Positions 19,613 to 27,880 of a stretch of DNA of 44,242 bases are shown here, piece after piece (position 1 is the stretch's first letter; every line of letters begins with the position of its first letter). The position numbers and the translations under genes are program-made. A model generated the notes under the pieces. The model saw nothing but the letters and a program-made list of their open reading frames with translations, made no database searches and was not told the origin of the DNA. Origin of the DNA: Bryobacterales bacterium (GTDB lineage Bacteria > Acidobacteriota > Terriglobia > Bryobacterales > Bryobacteraceae); contig JAHCHD010000025.1 of NCBI GenBank assembly GCA_026129915.1, positions 1 to 44,242 of the forward strand. The letters run 5' to 3'.

Positions 19613-20122
19613 ATGGCACTAGTATTCATCGCTGGAGGATCCAGGAGTGGCAAGAGCAGGACCGCCTGGAAAATGGCCATCTCGCGGGGTCAGCGTCCCG
19701 TGTTGATAGCGACGTCGGAACCGTCCATAGACGACTACAGCGACTTAGCGGCCTGTGCCAATGATGCAAGTGAGCATTCACCACACGTTATTGTCGAGCC
19801 GTTATGCCTTTCGGATGTGTTGCGAAGGGAGTCTGCGCACCATGATCTGCTGATGATTGATAGCGTTACGGTCTGGCTTAGTAATATCATGCAACGGGAG
19901 GCCCCACCGCTTGCTGCTCAGGTGGAAGAACTAACTCAGATGCTGTCCGAGCTACCAGTTACTGTGATTGCCGTCGCCACCGAGGTGGGCTGCGGCATTG
20001 AGCCCGAAACTGAACTCGCAAGGCGATTCCGGGATGAAGCAGGGCGGTTGAACCAGCGGTGCGCAGCCCTTGCGGACGAAACCTACTGGATGGTGTTTGG
20101 ATGTCCGCTGCGCGTGAAATAG
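19613..20122 (+). CDS. cobU: CobU-like adenosylcobinamide kinase/guanylyltransferase, divergent
   Basis: The 169-residue protein matches CobU/CobP, which phosphorylates adenosylcobinamide and transfers GMP to it in cobalamin assembly. Seen: Walker A GGSRSGKS at residues 8-15, LMIDSVTVWLSNIM, then VATEVGCGIEPETELARRFR and DEAGRLNQRCAALADETYW, all near-consensus. The segment that usually holds the guanylylated histidine (RIxxHRxxRPxxW) is shortened and altered to about LAACANDASEHSPHVIVEP, so guanylyltransfer is doubtful. ATG 19613 follows GGAGA at 19604-19608. Its 3' end overlaps cobS by 22 nt. Confidence 0.85.
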   Translation: MALVFIAGGSRSGKSRTAWKMAISRGQRPVLIATSEPSIDDYSDLAACANDASEHSPHVIVEPLCLSDVLRRESAHHDLLMIDSVTVWLSNIMQREAPPLAAQVEELTQMLSELPVTVIAVATEVGCGIEPETELARRFRDEAGRLNQRCAALADETYWMVFGCPLRVK

Positions 20123-20859
20123 GGCAGCGCTTTGAAGGCGCCTGGCAATTTCTTACCCTCCTGCCGGTGCGTCGCTACCGAGCGCCGTTTGAGGAAGCTG
20201 CTGTCTTTTTTCCGTTGGTAGGCGGCATGCTGGGCTTGCTGCTGGGCTTCACCTACTGGCTATTGCTGCAACTCTCCGTTCCTGGCGGGCTGGCTGCCGC
20301 CCTCGCGCTCAGCATCCAACTGGCGATCACCGGTCTTTACCGCGAGGCGGGACTGGCGAGTATCACCGACGCCGCCTATTCCGGAAGCCCGCCTGAGCTG
20401 ATGCTGGAAGCGATGCGCGAAGCCAGGCTAGGCGCTTTCGGTGCCGCTGCGCTAGTTCTGGTGCTGTTGATCCGCTGGCAGGCGCTTGCGGTGCTATCCG
20501 AGGCGCCCATGGCTTTCCTGTTGGCCGCCGGTTGTGCGGCGGGAATGCTTTCCCGGGGCGCGGTGATCTTCCTTGCCGCCGCGTCGCAGCCGCTGGGTTC
20601 AGGCATCTCTTCAGGATTGGTGGGCAATGCACCGGGCTGGCTGTTGCTAACGACCGGCTTGCAATTGAGCGTCGCTGCTTCGCTAACTGGCTGGAAGGGA
20701 ACAGCTCCGCTACTGCTGGGGGGAACTGCGCTGGTGGCAGTGCTGCGCTACTGGTTTGCCTCTCGCATGGGTGGGGTACACGGTCACAGTCTCAGCACTT
20801 GTTCGGTGCTAATGGAGTGCCTGGTGCTCAGCGTAGCAGCCTGGCGCGGTTCGTTCTAA
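20101..20859 (+). CDS. cobS: CobS-like adenosylcobinamide-GDP ribazoletransferase, divergent
   Basis: This 252-residue polytopic protein aligns with CobS (cobalamin-5'-phosphate synthase): FEGAWQFLTLLPV at the start, VFFPLVGGMLGLLLG, and MLEAMREARLGAFGAAALVL. The acidic metal-binding motif normally HLDGLADTADG reads YREAGLASITDAAYSG, and the late GGxTGD motif reads GGVHGH. Several conserved aspartates are therefore absent. It may be inactive, altered in specificity, or simply a diverged lineage. ATG 20101 lies inside the cobU end, and its own end overlaps the convergent acyltransferase by 4 bp. Confidence 0.82.
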   Translation: MSAAREIGQRFEGAWQFLTLLPVRRYRAPFEEAAVFFPLVGGMLGLLLGFTYWLLLQLSVPGGLAAALALSIQLAITGLYREAGLASITDAAYSGSPPELMLEAMREARLGAFGAAALVLVLLIRWQALAVLSEAPMAFLLAAGCAAGMLSRGAVIFLAAASQPLGSGISSGLVGNAPGWLLLTTGLQLSVAASLTGWKGTAPLLLGGTALVAVLRYWFASRMGGVHGHSLSTCSVLMECLVLSVAAWRGSF

Positions 20860-21668
20860 GCCGCGATCAGGCCCGCGATCCGCTGCATGGCCATCGCCGC
20901 GGGGTTCGCTGCTTCCAGGATGTCGGCTGCCGGAATGGGTGCGCCGAATCGAATCAGGAAACGGCCAGCTTCTGAGATTCCGCACGGAACCGCGGGCATG
21001 CCCTGTTTCGCCAGTTGCCGCATGAATCGGTCAATGCCCGGAAGTGCGTCTGTGAGTTTACCCGCGAAACCCGCCACGCCCTCGGGGAATAATCCGATGG
21101 GGCGGTCTAGCTGTTTCGCATCCTGCAGAATTCTGCGCAGCGCCTTTGCCGTGCGCTTGGGATCCTTGCCCGCAAAGGGAATGGCGTAGCAGTGCAGCGC
21201 ATGCGCCACGCGTGGCAGCAGAATGTCGCCGGGCGAGCGGAACTGGATGGGGCCGAACTTCCAGCGGGGCCAGTTAGCGGTAACCACCCATCGCACAGGT
21301 GGGTCGCCCGCCCCGTAATGCTGCCGGATTGCCTGCGTTACCACCCCTGCCGAATGCAGAATCCATAGGCCTTCGCGCTGGTAGTGGTTGGCCACCAGCA
21401 GAAAACGCGGACTCGCCGGCAGATGCTCGAAACCCTCGAAAACCGGAGGCGGCTGAATGTAACCAAGAATGGCCCGGGTAAATGCGTCCACGTCCGTGCG
21501 CGTACCCCGCCAGATATGCTCCGTGAGGCCGGCAACCAGCTTCCAGGGCACGGGGTAGCTGAGCTGTTCGCTGGGCGGCGATGCGCTGCAGACCGGGATG
21601 CTGGATCCCGTACTGTCTTCCCCCTTGTCCAGGGTCCTTCCGCTTCCAGAAGACGCCTCGGCGCTCAT
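20856..21668 (-). CDS. PlsC-like acyltransferase at the end of the carotenoid operon
   Basis: A 270-residue 1-acyl-glycerol-3-phosphate-type acyltransferase. The catalytic motif is ANHYQREGLW (H-x4-D family with glutamate/glycine in the D region), and the substrate motif IGLFPEGVAGF fits block III (FPEG). ATG 21668 overlaps the upstream glycosyltransferase stop (ATGA), so translation is coupled. Given its place after a CrtQ-like glycosyltransferase, I infer that it esterifies a glycosylated carotenoid, as CrtO does in staphyloxanthin synthesis, although the sequence resembles general PlsC proteins. A phospholipid role is the alternative. Confidence 0.78.
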   Translation of the reverse strand: MSAEASSGSGRTLDKGEDSTGSSIPVCSASPPSEQLSYPVPWKLVAGLTEHIWRGTRTDVDAFTRAILGYIQPPPVFEGFEHLPASPRFLLVANHYQREGLWILHSAGVVTQAIRQHYGAGDPPVRWVVTANWPRWKFGPIQFRSPGDILLPRVAHALHCYAIPFAGKDPKRTAKALRRILQDAKQLDRPIGLFPEGVAGFAGKLTDALPGIDRFMRQLAKQGMPAVPCGISEAGRFLIRFGAPIPAADILEAANPAAMAMQRIAGLIAA

Positions 21669-22735
21669 CCCACCATCCTCCCTTTCCAATCTGTCTTGCC
21701 GCGCGTAAGGGCCTTCAGCATGCCACTGAGAGCGATTAGCTGGAACAGGTAGATGGCGATGGGCGCTCGCCACAGTGCGGCAAGCGTACGGTACCAGGGA
21801 AGGAGCGTAACCCCGGGAACAAGAGTGAACAATCCCGCGGCAAGCCACTCCTGGGCCAGAATCAGCACAACCAGCAGAGGAAGGTAGGTGGTGAAAATAA
21901 TGCTGGCCACCACCACCAGTAGTCCACTCAAGGGGTTCACCAGCAGGAACCGAAAGGAGTTCTTCTCAAACCCCCGCCAGATGGCGCCCAGGTTCTCGTA
22001 CATGCGCACATTACCGAGGCCTTCGGCCCGGATCACGCGGGTGATGAGTTCCTTTTCCTTGGCTAGCCGCGCCATTGCAACGTCTTCGATCACACTATTG
22101 ATCACCGCCTGATGGCCGCCGAGCTTCTCGTAGGCGTCACGCCGCACCAGCAAGCACTGCCCGTTGGCCAGCGCCTCCCGGGAAATCACGGAGTTTACAT
22201 TCGCCGGGTTCACTCCAGTGAAGTAGAGAGCAAAGGCATAAGGCAGCAGGATCTGTTCCGGGGCGGAGACGGTATGCTGCAGCAGGAACGCGCTCACCAT
22301 GTCGAGCTTCTCCGCTTCCGCATAGCCAGCAAAGGTAGCCGCAAAACGCGGATCGTACCAGGTGTCGGCATCCACAAACAAAAGCCAGCGACTGTCGGCG
22401 GCTGAGGCGCCTCGCTGACATGCGTTGGGCTTGCCAAGTGCCCCAGGGGGCAGCGGAGGTGCGTCCATCACCAGAGCGCCTGCTCTTCGGGCAATCTCGG
22501 CTGTGGTGTCAGTGGATCCGTCGTCCACTACAATCACGGGCAGTCCCGGAAAGCTCGACAAAACCCGTCCGATATTCGCCGCTTCGTTGCGGGCGGGAAT
22601 GATGACGGTGAGGTCCGGCTGCGACGTCGTAAGCTGCAACTGCAGATTCGGAAGTCGCACGTAGCTCAAGTGCGCCTTCCATCCCACCACCAGAATGGCA
22701 ATAGAAAAAACAATCGCTGCAGTGAGAGCAGTCAT
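21665..22735 (-). CDS. GT2 glycosyltransferase, CrtQ-like
   Basis: The 356-residue family-2 glycosyltransferase has an N-terminal helix (about residues 5-22), the core LTVIIPARNEAANIGRVL, VIVVDDGSTDTTAEI, LFVDADTWYDPRFA (DxD), VNSVIEDVAMARLAKEKE, and three C-terminal helices ending in TDWKGRMVG. The late WKGR and general layout recall S. aureus CrtQ, which glucosylates a C30 carotenoid acid, and HpnB-like hopanoid-associated enzymes. It starts 2 bp after the molybdoenzyme stop and overlaps the acyltransferase by 4 bp. The acceptor is inferred from the operon to be a carotenoid. Confidence 0.85.
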   Translation of the reverse strand: MTALTAAIVFSIAILVVGWKAHLSYVRLPNLQLQLTTSQPDLTVIIPARNEAANIGRVLSSFPGLPVIVVDDGSTDTTAEIARRAGALVMDAPPLPPGALGKPNACQRGASAADSRWLLFVDADTWYDPRFAATFAGYAEAEKLDMVSAFLLQHTVSAPEQILLPYAFALYFTGVNPANVNSVISREALANGQCLLVRRDAYEKLGGHQAVINSVIEDVAMARLAKEKELITRVIRAEGLGNVRMYENLGAIWRGFEKNSFRFLLVNPLSGLLVVVASIIFTTYLPLLVVLILAQEWLAAGLFTLVPGVTLLPWYRTLAALWRAPIAIYLFQLIALSGMLKALTRGKTDWKGRMVG

Positions 22736-22737
22736 GG

Positions 22738-24252
22738 CTAGAGTTTACGAATTGTAGGTCCGGCGACGCCCGCCGGGAACATAGGCACAATTCTATCCGC
22801 CTGCCAATTGCCTTGGCCATCCATCGCGCGAGCTTCGAGGGTGGCGGCGGCGGAATCGTCTGGCAATTCCGCACGGTAGCGCACCCAACTCAGCGGAGAC
22901 AGCCCAGTTTCGAGCTCCGCGTCCCTCCACTCGCCTTGCCCTAGCCGCACCTGCACCCGCTGGATGCCGCGGCTTCCAGCAAACGCGATTCCTCCGCAAA
23001 CCAGGCGGCCGCCCTCACGCGTGAAGTTATCAATGGAACACATCGTGTGTACCGGCGCCTCGCGCTCATATCCCATCTTCTGATAGGTGCCCACGTAAGG
23101 CTCAGTGACAAACCGAATCTCCTTCAGCCACTTGATGTGTTTGAAGCCAAAGTATCGCGGACACAGCACGCGAATGGGGAACCCGTGCCTGCGGTCAAGT
23201 GTATCGCCATTCATGCCGAGTGCTAGCAAGGTTTCGTCGCTGAAGGCGTAGTCCACTGAGAGGCTATCGCCATGCCCATCCACCCCTTCAAAGGCAACCG
23301 CGATGGTGCCGGGAGGCACGCGGTCGCGTGCGATCAACTGGCTAAGGCGGATGCCGCTCCACGCGGCGTTCCCCATGAGGTCAGAGCTAAGGGTGTTGCT
23401 GATGCAGCGCAGCGTGACAAAGCGCTCCTGACGCGGCAACGCTAACAGTTCACTGTAGCTGTAGGAGGCAAGACGACGATCTCCGGCGTTGATCGCCAGC
23501 CGCCAGCCTCGGGGATCAATCGTGGGGTCCACCGCATTTTTGCTCATCCGGTAAAACTCGCTTACCTTCGTAAGCCAGGGGCGCACAAGGCTACGCGCAA
23601 AGCGCGGATTCTCCGCCGGGGTCTCGAATGAAAAAAGGCGAACTGGTTCCACGGCTCGATTTGCGGAGAGCATCTCGCGAAGGTAACTTTCCACCGCCAC
23701 CAGCACCACGCCGCCTCCCATCACGATGGGTAGCGCCGTGACGCCAATGCTGGTAAGAAAGTCGCGCCGCGGCTTACCCTTGCCCACGAACTGCATGGCA
23801 TACTCCGACGCTTCGCCCCAATCCTCGTCCAGGAGTTCCAGGTGCGGTTTGCCGACGATCAACAAGGCAAGCAGCGCGGGTACCCAGAACGCGAGCGAAC
23901 CGCCCAGCGACCGGTATTCAAAGAAGCGCTGAATCACCACCACGGCAGGCACAGCCAGCACCACCAGCACGAAGAAGCGCTCATACTTCCGGTTTCGCCA
24001 GTACGAGAGCATCGCCGGAACCCACAAGCAGAGCCCCAGCATGAACAAGCCACCCGTCATCGCGAAAGGCTTTGCCAAGGGGCCGAAGGTTTCCAGAATC
24101 CAAAGTGCCGCCGCGGAAGGCGTGTTCTTCATGATCCATTCGGCAATGGACTCTGTGAGCAGCGACGTGCCAAACAGGTAGAACGCCAGGTAGTGCGGCA
24201 CCAGTCCAAGCAGCGTGGCAATGGAGGAGTCCCGAATCGTCTTCTTAAGCAT
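22738..24252 (-). CDS. Membrane-anchored sulfite-oxidase-family molybdoenzyme with internal Tat motif
   Basis: This 504-residue protein has four N-terminal hydrophobic helices (about residues 13-35, 62-82, 93-110 and 116-134), then a twin-arginine motif KPRRDFLTSIG (160-170) directly before a fifth helix (about 169-188). The rest is an oxidoreductase molybdopterin domain of the sulfite oxidase/YedY family. Cys283 in FVTLRCISNTL is the likely Mo ligand; RVLCPRYFGFKHIKWLKEI and a C-terminal Mo-co dimerisation-like Ig domain follow. Polytopic proteins whose last helix is handed from Sec to Tat are known (Rieske QcrA and some actinobacterial molybdoenzymes). The gene overlaps crtB by 8 bp. Its substrate is unknown; the carotenoid operon suggests a link. 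Confidence 0.86.
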   Translation of the reverse strand: MLKKTIRDSSIATLLGLVPHYLAFYLFGTSLLTESIAEWIMKNTPSAAALWILETFGPLAKPFAMTGGLFMLGLCLWVPAMLSYWRNRKYERFFVLVVLAVPAVVVIQRFFEYRSLGGSLAFWVPALLALLIVGKPHLELLDEDWGEASEYAMQFVGKGKPRRDFLTSIGVTALPIVMGGGVVLVAVESYLREMLSANRAVEPVRLFSFETPAENPRFARSLVRPWLTKVSEFYRMSKNAVDPTIDPRGWRLAINAGDRRLASYSYSELLALPRQERFVTLRCISNTLSSDLMGNAAWSGIRLSQLIARDRVPPGTIAVAFEGVDGHGDSLSVDYAFSDETLLALGMNGDTLDRRHGFPIRVLCPRYFGFKHIKWLKEIRFVTEPYVGTYQKMGYEREAPVHTMCSIDNFTREGGRLVCGGIAFAGSRGIQRVQVRLGQGEWRDAELETGLSPLSWVRYRAELPDDSAAATLEARAMDGQGNWQADRIVPMFPAGVAGPTIRKL

Positions 24253-25183
24253 TCATCGACTTCCAGAAGGCGAAGCGGTTCAAGGTATGCCTTGCCATGG
24301 GCAGGGCCATGGAGCGCGCGGTGATCCAATACTTTCGGGAGGCGGGAACCACAGCCCGCCGGTGAAACACATCAAAGTCGTTATCCACAATCTCTTTCAG
24401 GATGCCACGATAGACGTCCGCCGCGACGATTACTGCAAACCGGCCGTCGGCGCTCAGCAGTGGAATGCCTGGTCTTGCTTGTTGGTAGAAGCCTTCCGCA
24501 CGCGCAATTTGGAACTTCATCAGGCTGCGGAAACGCTCGTCGCGAATGCCCGCGCGAAGGTCATTGGCGGTATAGCCGAACTGGGCCATTTCTTCATGCG
24601 GCAGATAGATGCGGCCACGGCCGAGGTCCTCCCCCACATCGCGCAGGATATTGGTGAGTTGCAGGGCGATGCCCAGGTCGATGGCATGGGCGGGCGCGGG
24701 TTCACGGAAGCCAATCACGTGGCACATCATCAGCCCCACCACTGATGCCACGCGGTAGCAGAAGACGCGCAACTCCTCGAAGTTCTGGTATTGCGTGCCC
24801 CGCAAGTCCATGCGCATCCCCTCAATCAGCTCCATCGGATACTCGAGCGGGATTGCGTAGCGGCGGGCCGTCTCCACAAAAACGCGCAAGATGGGATCGT
24901 CGGCGGTGCCATTGTCCCAGGCACGCAGAAGCATCGCCTCCCAGGCGTCTAGCTGTCCTTCGCCAATCGCGGCGGAGGGCGCTTCGTCCACCAGGTCGTC
25001 TGTATGCCGGCAAAACCAGTACACCGCGTGCGCGGCCTTCGCCAGATGCGCTGGAAAGAAACGTGTGGCGAAGTAGAAGCTCTTCGAGCCCTCCGCCGTG
25101 GCGTTTGCTGCTTGTGCGTAGCAGGCGTCGAGGGCCGCAATGGAACTGCTGGATTCTGCGCCTAGAGCGGTAGTCGATCGCAA
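24245..25183 (-). CDS. crtB: Phytoene/squalene synthase family enzyme
   Basis: This 312-residue head-to-head prenyl synthase carries both Asp-rich motifs: WFCRHTDDLVDE (about residues 57-68) and LTNILRDVGEDLGRGRIYLP. The SKSFYFATRFFP start and EGMRMDLRG are also typical. It condenses two prenyl diphosphates, probably GGPP to phytoene given the CrtE-like gene in the operon. The start is TTG 25183, supported by GGAG about 9 bases upstream and by the lack of another start before the conserved region. It overlaps crtI by 22 nt and the molybdoenzyme gene by 8 nt. Confidence 0.92.
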   Translation of the reverse strand: MRSTTALGAESSSSIAALDACYAQAANATAEGSKSFYFATRFFPAHLAKAAHAVYWFCRHTDDLVDEAPSAAIGEGQLDAWEAMLLRAWDNGTADDPILRVFVETARRYAIPLEYPMELIEGMRMDLRGTQYQNFEELRVFCYRVASVVGLMMCHVIGFREPAPAHAIDLGIALQLTNILRDVGEDLGRGRIYLPHEEMAQFGYTANDLRAGIRDERFRSLMKFQIARAEGFYQQARPGIPLLSADGRFAVIVAADVYRGILKEIVDNDFDVFHRRAVVPASRKYWITARSMALPMARHTLNRFAFWKSMNA

Positions 25184-26655
25184 ACGAGGTTCTCCGCAAT
25201 TTTAGATGAACACAGAACCCCAGGGATTCCTGCGCCGGGGTGCGTGCCGGCACCCACGAAAAAGAGGTTCCCGATATCCTCGCTCTCATTGTGCGGGCGG
25301 AACCACGCAGATTGGGTGAACACTGGTTCGAACGAGAACGCCGCTCCCAGATAGCTGTTCAGCTTGGTTTCGAAATCAAGCGGCGTGATAAACATCTCCG
25401 TGGCGAGGTTCTCAAGCAGGCCGGGCATGTACTTTTCGTCCAGAAAGCTGAGGATCTTGCGCATGTAGCGCTGGCCTTCCGTATGCCAATCCGTGCCGCT
25501 CGCCAGGTGTGGTACCGGCGACAGGACATAGAAGCAATCGCATCCGTCAGGCGCCATGCGCGGGTCCGTGGCGGAGGGACGGTGCAGGTACAGCGAGAAG
25601 TCGTCAGAAAGTATCTTCTTATTGAAGATGTCGTCCAGCAATTCCCGGTAGCGGTCACCCAGGATGATGGTGTGGTGGGCAATATCGGAGTACGGCTTCT
25701 TCGTGCCGAAATAGCCCACAAACAGCGACATACTGTAGCTCAGCTTCTCGAAGCGCCGGTCGGTGTTCTTCTTGCGGGCAGCCGACGGGATCATCTTCCG
25801 ATAGGTGTTGGCGATGTCGGCATTGCTCACCACGGCATCCGCTTCAAATTTCTCTCCGTCCATGGTCTCCACGCCGGTCACGGCGTTTTTGCCATTCAAG
25901 AGGATCCGTCTTACGGGCTTGGAGGTGTGGATCTTTCCTCCGCAGTCCTCAAATAACTGCACAAGTCCGCCCACCAGCGCCCCGGTGCCGCCCATTGCAT
26001 AGTGCACCCCCCACTCCTTTTCCAGGTGATGGATCAGCGCATAGATGGAAGTGGTCTGAAAGGGATTCCCGCCCACCAGCAAAGGGTGAAAGCTAAACAC
26101 GCGGCGGAGCATGGGGTCCTTCACGTACTGGGAAACAAACTGAAACACAGTCTTGTGCGAGTCCAGCCGGATGAGGTCCGGCGCGATCTTCATCATGTCC
26201 ATGAAGCGCAGAAAAGGCTTGTCGGAGAGTTCCAGAAAGCCCTTCTTGAAAATCGCCTCCGCCTTCTGGATCATGGTCCGATAGCCGTCGACATCCCCGG
26301 GCGCGAAGTCACGAATCCGCTGTTCGGTTTGCTGCTGATTGTTGTTGTACTCGAAACTGCGACCGTCGGGGAACTCAATCCGGTAGAAGGGGTCAATGGG
26401 CACGATCTTCACGTAGTCCGCGGTCTTGCGGCCCGCAGCTGCAAAGATCTCATCAATCAGGAAAGGTGCGGTGATTACCGTTGGGCCGGCGTCGAAAGTA
26501 AAGCCGTCCTGTTGGTAAACGTAGGCGCGCCCGCCCGGTTTGTCGCGGGCTTCCAGTATGGTTACGTCGTAACCGCGGGCTTGCAAACGGCAAGCGGCGC
26601 CGAGGCCGCCGAAACCGCTACCGATGACAATGATTTTTCTGGTTTGCGTAGGCAT
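25162..26655 (-). CDS. crtI: CrtI-type phytoene desaturase
   Basis: The 497-residue FAD-dependent carotenoid desaturase has the N-terminal dinucleotide-binding site IVIGSGFGGLGAACRLQARG, ILEARDKPGGRAYVYQQDGF, FDAGPTVITAP, a middle region with HHLEKEWGVHYAMGGTGALV, and the CrtI C-terminal signature NLFFVGAGTHPGAGIPGVL. The length fits CrtI (about 490-510). It would introduce double bonds into phytoene to form lycopene-like polyenes. Product desaturation number cannot be read from the sequence. It sits between crtE (38-nt overlap) and crtB (22-nt overlap). Confidence 0.94.
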   Translation of the reverse strand: MPTQTRKIIVIGSGFGGLGAACRLQARGYDVTILEARDKPGGRAYVYQQDGFTFDAGPTVITAPFLIDEIFAAAGRKTADYVKIVPIDPFYRIEFPDGRSFEYNNNQQQTEQRIRDFAPGDVDGYRTMIQKAEAIFKKGFLELSDKPFLRFMDMMKIAPDLIRLDSHKTVFQFVSQYVKDPMLRRVFSFHPLLVGGNPFQTTSIYALIHHLEKEWGVHYAMGGTGALVGGLVQLFEDCGGKIHTSKPVRRILLNGKNAVTGVETMDGEKFEADAVVSNADIANTYRKMIPSAARKKNTDRRFEKLSYSMSLFVGYFGTKKPYSDIAHHTIILGDRYRELLDDIFNKKILSDDFSLYLHRPSATDPRMAPDGCDCFYVLSPVPHLASGTDWHTEGQRYMRKILSFLDEKYMPGLLENLATEMFITPLDFETKLNSYLGAAFSFEPVFTQSAWFRPHNESEDIGNLFFVGAGTHPGAGIPGVLCSSKIAENLVCDRLPL

Positions 26656-27466
26656 TCAGGTAGTCGAGAAGAACCAGGAGGCGCTCTTTGCCTTCGCCGA
26701 AGGGAGCGAGCAGCTCTCGCGAGGCATTCAGGTGTTGCAGAAAAGGCTGATGGTGGTCAGCGTCTCCATCCAGCAGGTCATCCACCATCTGGAAGGCACG
26801 GCCAAACTCACGGCCAAAGAGCCGAAGGCGCGATCGGTCTTCATGGTCCAAATCCACGCCCACCATTCCTGCCTCCACGGCAAGCTCGAACAGTGGCACG
26901 GTCTTCATTTCGTTCACTTCCGCGCGATGAGAAACGGCGGACGCCTCGCAAAGCGTCAGATCACGCGCCTGTCCTGCAATCAGGCCCGCGCAGTCGAGCG
27001 TCCGCAGCAGACGCTTCTGAAAGTCCACCAACTGCGGTAGCTGGGACCTGGATACCGTCACCTCCAGCACACAACGGCTGCCAAGCGCCACCAGGCCAAA
27101 TGCGGCAAGCACGGCGGTCGACTCGTCGAAGGCCACATGCACCGTGGGTCGTCCGCGACGTTCCGACTCATTATCCATGCACGGAAGGTCGTCGATAATC
27201 AGGGATGCACAGTGGAACAGTTCCACCGCCGCAGCCGCGCGCAAGGCGAGGGGACTTGCTCCATGGCCCAACATTTGAGCCACCCTTAGTGAAAGAGTGG
27301 GCCGAATCCGCTTGCCACCGCCTAGGGTCGCGTAGGCCATCGCGTCATGAACGCTGCCACAGTCGCCTTCGGTGCTTGGCGCCAGCAACACGGCAAGTTC
27401 CCGCTCGACACACTCACGCTCATTACCCAGATTGAGACTGGCTCCGGATGTGACGCTAACAGCCAA
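26618..27466 (-). CDS. crtE: Polyprenyl diphosphate synthase, CrtE-type (GGPP synthase)
   Basis: The 282-residue trans-prenyl synthase has the first Asp-rich motif in FHCASLIIDDLPCMDNESER, followed by RRGRPTVH, and the second in AFQMVDDLLDGDAD. The HCASLxxDDLPCMD context is that of CrtE-type GGPP synthases rather than IspA. GGKRIRPTLSLRVAQ supplies the diphosphate-binding lysine and arginine. The start is TTG 27466: GGAGG at 27476-27480 lies 9 bases upstream and no ATG precedes the conserved region. It is the first gene of the operon and would supply C20 precursor to crtB. Chain length is inferred, not proven. Confidence 0.9.
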   Translation of the reverse strand: MAVSVTSGASLNLGNERECVERELAVLLAPSTEGDCGSVHDAMAYATLGGGKRIRPTLSLRVAQMLGHGASPLALRAAAAVELFHCASLIIDDLPCMDNESERRGRPTVHVAFDESTAVLAAFGLVALGSRCVLEVTVSRSQLPQLVDFQKRLLRTLDCAGLIAGQARDLTLCEASAVSHRAEVNEMKTVPLFELAVEAGMVGVDLDHEDRSRLRLFGREFGRAFQMVDDLLDGDADHHQPFLQHLNASRELLAPFGEGKERLLVLLDYLNAYANQKNHCHR

Positions 27467-27880
27467 GGCGAACGACCTCCGTTAGGTTAGGGTATACGGT
27501 GATGCCTGTTTTCATTGGTCCGTGATTCTTGCCGTCAACGGCCGTTCTTGCCACCAAGAATGCCACATGCCCCGAAGTGAGGAGCTTGAAAATCAAAATG
27601 GGGGGCTTACACCACAACAACCGCCTCAAGTTGCGTGGCGCACACCGCTTCATCTTATGGCTTCTGGCTAGTTCGTAGATGCACAGTGTAACAAGATCGG
27701 TGCTTCATTTGAAGCTGTTGCGGGCTAAAGAAAGAGGAAGGTTTTCAGCTTCGAATGGCTGCGCGCACGGCATGCGACGGAATGTCTGCTGGAGAGCACC
27801 AATTCAGACAGGAACGAAGGCGGAAAGACACCAAAGTGGCGGACGGAAGCAAGATTCGCTCCCGTCCCCGCACTTCCAAC
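27467..27880. other. Intergenic region upstream of carotenoid operon and downstream of msrA
   Basis: No gene is recognised in these 414 bases. The part nearest crtE contains a TATACC-like -10 on the minus strand (27491-27496) with no convincing -35, plus the repeat cluster described at 27526-27560. The remaining stretch shows nothing I can name. Confidence 0.45.
27526..27560. promoter_or_regulatory. Repeat cluster upstream of crtE, possible operator
   Basis: TTCTTGCC occurs at 27526-27533 and 27545-27552. A 10-bp palindrome AACGGCCGTT spans 27537-27546, and TTCTTG (27545-27550) pairs with CAAGAA (27555-27560) across CCAC. The cluster lies 60-95 bp upstream of the crtE start, where a regulator of carotenoid genes could bind. 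No regulator gene is adjacent. Confidence 0.35.

Noticed and set aside
20101..20859. A novel membrane protein instead of CobS
   Set aside because: Despite lost aspartates, the overlap with cobU and the conserved start and LEAMREARLGAFGA segment fit CobS best.
26002..27198. A 398-codon open frame on the + strand
   Set aside because: It is antisense to crtI and crtE, which are unmistakable, and shows no domain or ribosome binding site.
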